Shown here: positions 40,152 through 46,986 of the stretch, piece after piece
How positions within the stretch are numbered: the first letter of the stretch is position 1
Layout: each line of letters starts with the position of its first letter
Assembly: GCF_000282475.1 (NCBI RefSeq)
Contig: NZ_AKJF01000128.1
Span: 1 to 46,986 of the forward strand
Reading direction: 5' to 3'
DNA: 46,986 bases
Origin: Pseudomonas sp. GM78
GTDB taxonomy: Bacteria > Pseudomonadota > Gammaproteobacteria > Pseudomonadales > Pseudomonadaceae
The notes under the pieces: generated by a model
The model's input: the letters and a program-made list of their open reading frames with translations, nothing else
What the model was told of the DNA's origin: nothing
The model's database searches: none
Position numbers and translations under genes: made by a program

Positions 40152-41534
40152 TCAACCGAAAAGCCACCTGGAAACGACCAGCACCAGCTCACCACACAAG
40201 GCCCCCACCACCAGCATAGGCAACACGATCAGTTCACGCTTGATATCGAGGATACCCACGCGACGATTGACATACACAACCAGCACCAGGGTCGGCAACG
40301 TATGCAGGGCGACACCCCAGATCGCGTAATCGACCCCGCCGATAGCCAATAACAGTGGCACCAGCACCCACAACGAAACAACCCGAATGATGTTGTCGAT
40401 GGCCTGGTACTTGGTGAGTCCCAAGGCGATCCAGACTTGATTGGCCACGATGTAGCGCATCACGAAAAACGACGTCGAAAGCACGGCCATCATGTGGCCT
40501 GCCTGGGCGTAACGGTCGTCGTACAACACCTTGATGATGAGTGGACTGGTGACCCAGAGGAATCCGCAAAGAAACAGCAGCGCAACGTCCACCATCATCT
40601 TGAAGCGGTAATACAACCTGCGCAGCCGCTCGAGGTCGTTGGTTCTCGAGGCCTCACCGAAGGCCGGCAGGGCCACGGCCCCGACCACTTTCAATACACC
40701 GGTCTGAAGCGCGCCCAGGATCAGTCCGGCAATGGAATACACGCCCATTTCGGTGACGGTCATGCTGCCGCCGAAAATGATCCGGTCCCCCTGCATGGAC
40801 AGTACGCCCACGGCCGAAGACAACAGTATCCAGCGACCGAAGACCACCAGTTCGTCGAGCGCGGCACGTTCCCACTTCAGACGGTTGGACGGTCCCTCGA
40901 ACCAGAAATGCCCAAGCAGTGTGCTGGCCAGGGCCGCGGCCAGGCCGGCAGCCACCAGCGACCAGATGGAGCGGGTAAAGTAACCGATGGCCAACATCAC
41001 CAGCAGGCCGACCACCTGGGAAAGAAATTCGGCGATAACCACTTTCTTTTGCTGGAAAGCGCGAACCGCCAGGTCGACTTTCGTCGACTGGAACCCGTAG
41101 ATGATCGCGGTAAGACCGGTCCAGGCCAATACCATCGGCAACTCCGGCGCGGCGTAGGTGGAGCTGTGCGACCAGAAATCGATGGATTGCGCATACCAGG
41201 CAGCGACGGCGAGAAACAGGGTCAAGGCAAACAACACAAAGCCGCGCACGATCTGCACGGTCCAGAGGGTATTGAGAAAAACCGGATCGTCGCCGCGCGG
41301 GCTCTGCAGGATGTTCTGGCGCAACCCTACATCGGACAGCAGGTGCAGAATGAATAAAACGGTGGCGGCGATGCTGATGATGCCGAACATTTCCGGCATC
41401 AGGAGGCGGGTCATCACCAGGTTGCCGGCCAGGCGCATCACTTGAGAGGTGACCAACGCCACCAGGTTCCATGCCCCAGCAGATATTGCTCGCCCGCGAA
41501 GGCTAAACGTTGGCGAGATGTTTACTGAAGGCAT
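40152..41534 (-). CDS. lipopolysaccharide/O-unit flippase, Wzx type
   Basis: A 460-aa MOP-superfamily flippase with about 12-14 hydrophobic helices. The start GAWNLVALVTSQVMRLAGNLVMTRLLMPEMFGIISIAATVLFILHLLSDVGLRQNILQS is typical of polysaccharide flippases. It moves the lipid-linked repeat unit across the inner membrane. I chose the ATG at 41534, just before the first helix; upstream in-frame ATGs would run into the start of the divergent polymerase gene. It is the first gene of the long minus-strand block. Confidence 0.9.
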   Translation of the reverse strand: MPSVNISPTFSLRGRAISAGAWNLVALVTSQVMRLAGNLVMTRLLMPEMFGIISIAATVLFILHLLSDVGLRQNILQSPRGDDPVFLNTLWTVQIVRGFVLFALTLFLAVAAWYAQSIDFWSHSSTYAAPELPMVLAWTGLTAIIYGFQSTKVDLAVRAFQQKKVVIAEFLSQVVGLLVMLAIGYFTRSIWSLVAAGLAAALASTLLGHFWFEGPSNRLKWERAALDELVVFGRWILLSSAVGVLSMQGDRIIFGGSMTVTEMGVYSIAGLILGALQTGVLKVVGAVALPAFGEASRTNDLERLRRLYYRFKMMVDVALLFLCGFLWVTSPLIIKVLYDDRYAQAGHMMAVLSTSFFVMRYIVANQVWIALGLTKYQAIDNIIRVVSLWVLVPLLLAIGGVDYAIWGVALHTLPTLVLVVYVNRRVGILDIKRELIVLPMLVVGALCGELVLVVSRWLFG

Positions 41535-41636
41535 AACATCAATCCCGTATTGGACGACACGAAAGGTACTATAGTCGCTATTAGGCAAACCACTAGCCAT
41601 TAGCCATCGCTCACTCATCAAATATATCGGTAGCCC
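41535..41636. promoter_or_regulatory. divergent promoter region between flippase and polymerase genes
   Basis: This 102-bp region must drive both the flippase block (minus) and the polymerase-hydrolase genes (plus). TATAGT at about 41570-41575 is a possible -10. No repeat, JUMPstart-like element or clear operator could be identified. Confidence 0.35.
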
Positions 41637-43163
41637 ATGCCTGAGCACTTTCGCGCGTTAGTCGTCATCCTGGTCCTTGCCGGTATCGTCTTCGCTTTTG
41701 CACGGCGACCGGCGGCAGATCTGATCCCTCTCAGTGATTTCACCCGTCGGCGCAATCTATGGTTCGCATTGACGCTGGTGGCCTTTGTCTCCCACAGCTT
41801 CTGGGTGTATGCGGGCGTTACCGCTATCATCCTGACGGTCACGCGACAGCGTGAGCGCAACCCCGTGACGTTGTTTTTCTTCCTGTTGTTTCTCATTCCT
41901 CCGGCCTCGGCGCAGGTCCCCGGCTTCGGCCTGGTCAACTATTTTGTTGACCTGAACCATGTACGTATATTGTCCCTGTGCGTGCTGCTCCCGGCGTTTC
42001 TCGCCTTGCGCAGGAAGCCCGATACTCTGCCCTTCGGACGCATCTGGCCGGACAAACTGCTGCTCGCCTTTCTCCTCCTGACTGCCGCGCTTTCCCTGCG
42101 CCAGACCACGCCCACAGACACGTTGCGTCACTCGCTCACTCTGTTCTTCGATGTTTTTCTGCCTTACTACGTTGCCAGCCGGGCGCTGAAGAATGTCAGC
42201 GATTTCAAGGACGCACTGTTGGGCTTTTTACTCGCGGCCATGGTGCTGTCGCTGATCGGCCTCTTCGAATTTTCCCGCCGATGGCTGCTGTACAACGCAC
42301 TGACCGACGCCATGGGCGTGCAATGGGAAATCGCCACCTATCTGAGCCGTGGCGGCTCGCTGCGCGCCAGCGTCACCACCGGCCAGGCCATTGCGCTGGG
42401 CTATGTCATCGCCGTGGCCACCGGCTTTTACCTGTTCCTGCAGGAGGGCGTGCGCAGCAAAATGCAGCGACGACTCGGCGCCCTCCTGCTCGCCGGAGGC
42501 CTGTTTGCGCCCCTGTCGCGCGGCCCATGGATCGGTGTCGCCGTCATGATCGTCATGTTCATCGGCACCGGCCGTTATCCAGTCAGGCGCCTGATGCTGC
42601 TCGGGTTCGCCGCAGTGCTCTCCCTGCCCTTGCTGGCCGTCTTGCCCGGCGGGCAGAAAATCATTGATCTGCTGCCCTTCATCGGCTCGGTGGAAGCCGA
42701 GAACATCACCTACCGCCAGCGCTTGATCGATAACTCGCTGATCGTCATCCAGCGCAATCTGTGGCTGGGCTCCTTCGATTACCGCAGCACCCCTGAAATG
42801 CAGTCAATGATCCAGGGCCAGGGCATCATCGACATCGTCAACACCTATATCGCCATTGCCCTGCAAATGGGCGTTATCGGGCTGTCGCTGTTCGTGTCTT
42901 TTTTCGGCACGATCGTGTTCGGCATTCGCAAGGCGATGCGTTCGTTCCCCAACCGGGACGATGAGTCGTACCGCCTCGGGCGCGCCTTGCTGGCGACTCT
43001 GGCCGGGATATTGGTGACCATCATCACCGTCAGCAGCATTACCGTAATCCCCGTGGTGTATTGGTCGGTAGCCGGGCTGGGCGTGTCCTATGCTCAGATG
43101 GCGCGCAGGCTCAAGCGCGCACAGACGGAAAGCAGCAAGAGTACCCTCCAACGGACCTGGTAA
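41637..43163 (+). CDS. O-antigen/exopolysaccharide polymerase, Wzy type
   Basis: A 508-aa membrane protein with 10-12 hydrophobic segments and a large periplasmic loop (about residues 330-400). It fits the O-antigen ligase/polymerase superfamily (LLAGGLFAPLSRGPWIGVAVMIVMFIGTGRYPVRRLMLLGFAAVL; YIAIALQMGVIGLSLFVSFFGTIVFGIRKAM). It joins repeat units delivered by the flippase. Family assignment of Wzy proteins from sequence is always loose. It ends 5 bases before a secreted glycosidase gene. Confidence 0.85.
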   Translation: MPEHFRALVVILVLAGIVFAFARRPAADLIPLSDFTRRRNLWFALTLVAFVSHSFWVYAGVTAIILTVTRQRERNPVTLFFFLLFLIPPASAQVPGFGLVNYFVDLNHVRILSLCVLLPAFLALRRKPDTLPFGRIWPDKLLLAFLLLTAALSLRQTTPTDTLRHSLTLFFDVFLPYYVASRALKNVSDFKDALLGFLLAAMVLSLIGLFEFSRRWLLYNALTDAMGVQWEIATYLSRGGSLRASVTTGQAIALGYVIAVATGFYLFLQEGVRSKMQRRLGALLLAGGLFAPLSRGPWIGVAVMIVMFIGTGRYPVRRLMLLGFAAVLSLPLLAVLPGGQKIIDLLPFIGSVEAENITYRQRLIDNSLIVIQRNLWLGSFDYRSTPEMQSMIQGQGIIDIVNTYIAIALQMGVIGLSLFVSFFGTIVFGIRKAMRSFPNRDDESYRLGRALLATLAGILVTIITVSSITVIPVVYWSVAGLGVSYAQMARRLKRAQTESSKSTLQRTW

Positions 43164-43168
43164 CGCTC

Positions 43169-45802
43169 ATGACGAGTTTTTTTTACCGCATGCCCTTGCT
43201 GTCAGTCTTTCTCCTGTTTCTTGTCATTTGGCCATTGAACGTCCGGGCGGCGGAATGGGTTGCCAGCGTGGATGAACACAGTGGCCTGCCCCAGGTTACG
43301 CGTGGCGGCAGCCCAGCCGTCGCCTCGCAATTCGTCTTTTGGGGCGGCAATTGGGACTGGGCGGATTTTACCCCCTCGCTCAAGGTGATCTCGCCCTTTG
43401 TCTACGCCATGCAGGGCAAGAGCCAGATCCTGGACTTCGACGCGACCGGGCAGATTCGCAAGGAAAACGAGCAGACGCTGAGCATCAACCTGGTGCTGGA
43501 TGCCCGCACCCTCAAGTCGAACGTGATGGGCGGGGGCATCGTCTTCAACTTCGACCCGGCCCTGGCCGAAGAAATGGGCGAACCGGTGTTGCTGCCTGGC
43601 AACCGTGGCTGGACCTGGGGCAAACCCCAAGGGCGGCGCATCGAAATGCGCTTCGAGCCCGCGCTGGAGAGGGTGTATTTCGAACCCGGTGATCGCTCCC
43701 AGGTGCGGGCGTTCCTCTACAAGGACCGGATCAAGCCCGGTCGCGAAAACTTCACAGCCACGTTCAGCGTGTCTGGCGATGTGGTGCTGGGGCCGACCGA
43801 CGCCGAGCGCTTTGGAATTGCGGATCCGAAAAGCTGGCCGAGTGACAGGCTGGACTGGAAGACTGCGCCGGTCGACCTGTCCTTTCTCAATGCCCAGGAA
43901 AAACCTGCGGGCAAGCGCGGTTTCGTCAAGGCTGTCGGCGAGCAACTGCTGTTTGCCGACAACACCCCGGCACGCTTCTGGGGCACCAATCTGTCGGCCT
44001 ATACGTTATTTCAAACACCCGACGATGCGATCAAGCTGCAGGCCAAGCGCCTCTCGGCCCTGGGTTTCAATCTGGTGCGACTGCATCACCATGACTCGCT
44101 GTGGGTCTTTCCCAACATCTTCGGTGACGGCCGGGAGGTGCATGATACCCAGCGCCTGAGCCAGGAATCACTGAAGAAGCTCGATTGGTGGATCAAGTGC
44201 CTGAAGGACGAGGGCATCTATGTCTGGCTCGACATGCACGTCGGACGAGGCCTCTGGGCGAACGACAACATCTTTGCCTTCGATGAATTGCCGAAGAACC
44301 AGTATGGCATCGCCGACCTCAAGGGCTACGCCTACGTAAACGTCACGATCCAGCAGGCCATGAAACGCTTTGCCAAAGATTACCTGAGCCACGTAAACAG
44401 CTATACGGGCCTGGCCTACAAGGACGATCCGGCGATCGCCGCCGTGCTGATCACCAACGAAAACGACATCACCCAACACTATGGCAACGCCCTGTTGCCC
44501 GACAAGTCTGTGCCCAGGCACAACGAGCTGTACATGAAGGCTGCCAAGGCCTTTGCCAAACAGCACGACCTGTCAGAAAACCAGACCTGGCGGTCCTGGG
44601 AGCCTGGCCCCGCCAAACTGTTCCTCAACGACCTGGAACGGCGTTTCAACGCCGACATGATCGATTCCTTGCGCGAGACAGGCGTAAAAGTGCCGATTGC
44701 CACGACCAGCAGTTGGGGCGGCAACGGCCTGAGTGCCCTGCCCGCCCTGACCGCCGGGGACGTGATCGACGTCCACAGCTACGGTGGCCCGGGACAGCTT
44801 GAGAAAAACCCGCTGACCAGCGCCAATCTGCTGGACTGGATCGCCGCCGGCCAGGTCGTCGGCAAACCCCTGACCGTCACGGAATGGAACAACGAACCCT
44901 TCCCCATCGCCGACCGCCATTCGCTGCCACTTTATTTGGCCGGCACGGCCAGTCATCAGGGCTGGGATGCGCTGATGCAATATGCCTACAGTCAGGAGGA
45001 CCTCAACGGGCAATCGATATCGGCCGACAACTGGCACGCCTACAGCGACCCGGCCATGCTGGCGACCTTGCCCGCCGCCGCCTTGCTTTATCGGCGCGCC
45101 GACGTTCACGAAGCGAAGACGGCCTATGTCTTCGCACCGACGCCGCAGACCCTGTTCAACCAAAGCATCACACCGGCCAATTCGGCCCTGCTGCGCACCG
45201 CCATGGAGAAAGGCAAGCTGCAGATCGCCATGCCAAAGACGCCGCAACTGCCCTGGTTGCAACCGGGCATCATCGCCAGCAACGCACAGGTGTTCCATGA
45301 CCCGGCCCAGTCGCTGCTGGACGCCACGGCCAGCGAGTCCACCACCGACACCGGTGAACTCAAGCGCAACTGGAAACAAGGCCTCTACACCATCGATACG
45401 CCTCGCACCCAGGCGGCCACCGGCTGGATCGGCGGTGAGTCGATCAAGCTGGGCAATATCCAGGTGAACATCAATACCGCCTACGCCAGCGTGGTGGTGC
45501 AAAGCCTGGACGACGCGCCCGTCGGCAAGTCCGCGAACCTGTTGATTTCCCTGGGCACCCGGGCCATCCCCAAAGACAACAACAAGACGCCCTTCTACGT
45601 GGAACCCCTCGAGGGCACGCTAACCCTGCTGGCCCCCCCGGGCTTGACCCTGTTCACCCAGGGCGGGCCTCCTGGACAACCTGGAAAACTGCCTGCCACC
45701 TACCAGGATGGCCGCTACACGATCAAGTTCGACGGCCTGCAGGCGCACAATTGGCTGTTCCTGAAAAAAAATCCATCGCAAGCGAGTGATAGTCTCAAGT
45801 GA
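43169..45802 (+). CDS. secreted glycoside hydrolase, GH5/cellulase-like
   Basis: An 877-aa exported protein with a signal peptide (about residues 1-28, cleavage near VRAAEW). The central (beta/alpha)8-type region runs from about residue 265 to 640. The probable acid/base Glu is E431 (ITNEND) and the probable nucleophile is E572 (VTEWNNEP), the spacing usual in clan GH-A. Beta-rich domains of unknown role lie before and after the barrel. It is adjacent to the polymerase, so it may trim or release the polymer made here. A role on plant polymers is the alternative. The start was set at the signal peptide; longer frames lie inside the polymerase gene. Confidence 0.82.
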   Translation: MTSFFYRMPLLSVFLLFLVIWPLNVRAAEWVASVDEHSGLPQVTRGGSPAVASQFVFWGGNWDWADFTPSLKVISPFVYAMQGKSQILDFDATGQIRKENEQTLSINLVLDARTLKSNVMGGGIVFNFDPALAEEMGEPVLLPGNRGWTWGKPQGRRIEMRFEPALERVYFEPGDRSQVRAFLYKDRIKPGRENFTATFSVSGDVVLGPTDAERFGIADPKSWPSDRLDWKTAPVDLSFLNAQEKPAGKRGFVKAVGEQLLFADNTPARFWGTNLSAYTLFQTPDDAIKLQAKRLSALGFNLVRLHHHDSLWVFPNIFGDGREVHDTQRLSQESLKKLDWWIKCLKDEGIYVWLDMHVGRGLWANDNIFAFDELPKNQYGIADLKGYAYVNVTIQQAMKRFAKDYLSHVNSYTGLAYKDDPAIAAVLITNENDITQHYGNALLPDKSVPRHNELYMKAAKAFAKQHDLSENQTWRSWEPGPAKLFLNDLERRFNADMIDSLRETGVKVPIATTSSWGGNGLSALPALTAGDVIDVHSYGGPGQLEKNPLTSANLLDWIAAGQVVGKPLTVTEWNNEPFPIADRHSLPLYLAGTASHQGWDALMQYAYSQEDLNGQSISADNWHAYSDPAMLATLPAAALLYRRADVHEAKTAYVFAPTPQTLFNQSITPANSALLRTAMEKGKLQIAMPKTPQLPWLQPGIIASNAQVFHDPAQSLLDATASESTTDTGELKRNWKQGLYTIDTPRTQAATGWIGGESIKLGNIQVNINTAYASVVVQSLDDAPVGKSANLLISLGTRAIPKDNNKTPFYVEPLEGTLTLLAPPGLTLFTQGGPPGQPGKLPATYQDGRYTIKFDGLQAHNWLFLKKNPSQASDSLK

Positions 45803-45826
45803 CCTCGCAGGTCACTGGTCTCTTTT
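45798..45826 (+). terminator. probable terminator after the GH5-like gene
   Basis: AGTGACCT and AGGTCACT form a perfect 8-bp stem with a 3-base loop, followed by GGTCTCTTTT. The left arm includes the stop codon of the hydrolase gene. It separates the hydrolase from galE. Confidence 0.6.
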
Positions 45827-45881
45827 GAAGGACGGGTCATGCGCCTCGCGCTGACACCGCAACGATGTCAAGGAGAGCTGC

Positions 45882-46859
45882 ATGAAATTTCTGGTGATTG
45901 GCGGCGCGGGCTACATCGGTTCACACATGGTCAAGCAGCTGCTTGGCGCGGGGCATGAACTGGTGGTAGCGGACAATTTTTCCACGGGCTATCGCAGCGC
46001 CGTGCTGGGCGGGACACTGGTCGAACTCGACATCGCCGACGCCCAGGCGCTGGACGCCTTGTTCAGAACCCACGACTTCGATGCCGTGTTCCACTTCGCC
46101 TCTTTCATCCAGGTGGGCGAGTCCGTCACCGAACCGGCCAAGTATTACCAGAACAACCTGGCGGCCACCCTGACGCTGCTCAAGGCCATGGTTCGTGCCG
46201 GGGTCAAACGCTTCATCTTCTCCTCGACCGCCGCCGTTTATGGCGACCCGGAGTATGTGCCCATCGATGAAGCGCACCCCAAGGCCGCGATCAACCCCTA
46301 TGGTCGCAGCAAGTGGATGGTGGAGCAGGTGCTGGAAGATTTCGACCGTGCCTATGGGCTCAAGTCGGTGTGCCTGCGCTACTTCAACGCCGCCGGCGCG
46401 GACCCCGATGGGCAGTTGGGTGAACGCCATGAACCGGAGACCCACCTGCTGCCGCTGATCCTGCAGGCCGCCTCGGGCCGGCGCAAGACCATCACCGTCT
46501 ACGGCTTTGACTACGACACGCCGGACGGCACCTGTATTCGCGACTACGTCCACGTCGTCGACCTGGTGGCCGCCCACGCTCTGGCCGTGGACTATTTATT
46601 GGCGGGAGGTAGCAGCACGGCCTTCAACCTCGGCAATGGCCAGGGCTTCTCGGTGCAGCAAGTGATCGACACGGCGCGCCGCGTGACCGGCCGGGACATC
46701 TTCATCAGTGAAGCGCCACGCCGCGCTGGCGACCCGCCGCGACTGGTGGCGGATGCTCGCAGGGCTAACACCCTGCTGGGCTGGCGACCGCAATATGCCA
46801 CGCTGGAACAGATCGTGGCGCATGCCTGGGCGTGGGAGAAGAAGTATCCGTGGCAGTGA
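45882..46859 (+). CDS. galE: UDP-glucose 4-epimerase, GalE
   Basis: A 325-aa extended SDR enzyme. The cofactor motif GGAGYIGSHM is at residues 7-16, STAAVYGDP holds the catalytic Ser, and the YGRSK motif gives the Tyr/Lys pair. It interconverts UDP-glucose and UDP-galactose, supplying UDP-Gal for the exopolysaccharide. The start has AAGGAGAG. It is separated from the hydrolase by a probable terminator and 79 bases, so it may have its own promoter. Confidence 0.93.
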   Translation: MKFLVIGGAGYIGSHMVKQLLGAGHELVVADNFSTGYRSAVLGGTLVELDIADAQALDALFRTHDFDAVFHFASFIQVGESVTEPAKYYQNNLAATLTLLKAMVRAGVKRFIFSSTAAVYGDPEYVPIDEAHPKAAINPYGRSKWMVEQVLEDFDRAYGLKSVCLRYFNAAGADPDGQLGERHEPETHLLPLILQAASGRRKTITVYGFDYDTPDGTCIRDYVHVVDLVAAHALAVDYLLAGGSSTAFNLGNGQGFSVQQVIDTARRVTGRDIFISEAPRRAGDPPRLVADARRANTLLGWRPQYATLEQIVAHAWAWEKKYPWQ

Positions 46860-46900
46860 AGGCGGCGTATTTAGTCGACATAATCCAGGCAGGCTTGAAG

Positions 46901-46986
46901 GCCGCCTTCGCTGGCAGGCCAGCTCCCACAGTTGATCGGGTACATCCGCGAGCGACGGGTCGGCTGTCAGGCCGCCTTCGCTGGCA
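46901..46986. repeat. REP copies at window end (direct repeat, second copy cut)
   Basis: GCCGCCTTCGCTGGCAGGCC starts at 46901 and its first 16 bases recur at 46971-46986, where the window ends. The two are in the same orientation, unlike the inverted pairs elsewhere. Confidence 0.75.

Overview
The window looks like a chromosomal segment of a plant- or soil-associated Pseudomonas, most likely of the P. fluorescens group. The evidence is uniformly GC-rich coding sequence, Pseudomonas-type REP/REPIN repeats (family core GCGAGCAGGCTCGCTCCCACA-like), a Pseudomonas DUF6124-type small protein, and gene families typical of rhizosphere pseudomonads. No tRNA, rRNA, CRISPR array, integrase or transposase was seen, and I found no clearly broken gene.

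Layout. (1) 1-2.04 kb: a repeated intergenic element, then a minus-strand pair encoding a periplasmic cytochrome c and an aromatic-type aldehyde dehydrogenase. (2) 2.3-6.7 kb, plus strand: a family-25 glycosyltransferase, an outer-membrane beta-barrel protein and a chemoreceptor. (3) 7.07-10.68 kb, plus strand: a compact operon of an APC-family amine permease, a class-III PLP enzyme and an APH-fold small-molecule kinase. It is flanked on both sides by similar REP triplets. (4) 10.8-11.2 kb: a DUF6124 protein behind an unusual leader with inverted repeats. (5) 11.6-22.9 kb: an indole-3-acetic acid (auxin) degradation cluster, recognised as iacA-B-I-H-C-D-E-F on the minus strand plus a detached iacG-like flavin reductase. 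Its regulators are a FixJ-type response regulator, a FeaR-like AraC regulator and a soluble PAS histidine kinase. (6) 23.1-26.7 kb: aauB-E-D-A and a monohaem cytochrome c, encoding a tryptophan-tryptophylquinone aromatic amine dehydrogenase. (7) 27-46.9 kb: an exopolysaccharide locus. It holds a priming sugar transferase, five glycosyltransferases of the GT2/GT4/GT26 type, a GT61-like enzyme, two hexapeptide acyltransferases, a GNAT/FemAB-like protein, a VirK/DUF535 protein, a GMC oxidoreductase with a tiny Tat-leader protein in front of it, a Wzx flippase, a Wzy polymerase, a secreted GH5-like hydrolase and GalE.

How the parts may work together. AADH would oxidise tryptamine (or phenylethylamine or tyramine) in the periplasm to the aldehyde. 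An aldehyde dehydrogenase would give the arylacetic acid, and the Iac enzymes would take indole-3-acetate toward catechol. The aldehyde dehydrogenase at the left end is a candidate for the middle step. No catechol ring-cleavage genes are in the window. Regulation seems to differ from the MarR-type IacR of the best-known iac clusters. No MarR gene is visible. Each of the two divergent intergenic regions (iacG/response regulator and iacA/histidine kinase) carries one copy of a closely similar 19-bp element (16/19 identical), a good candidate binding site for the two-component pair.
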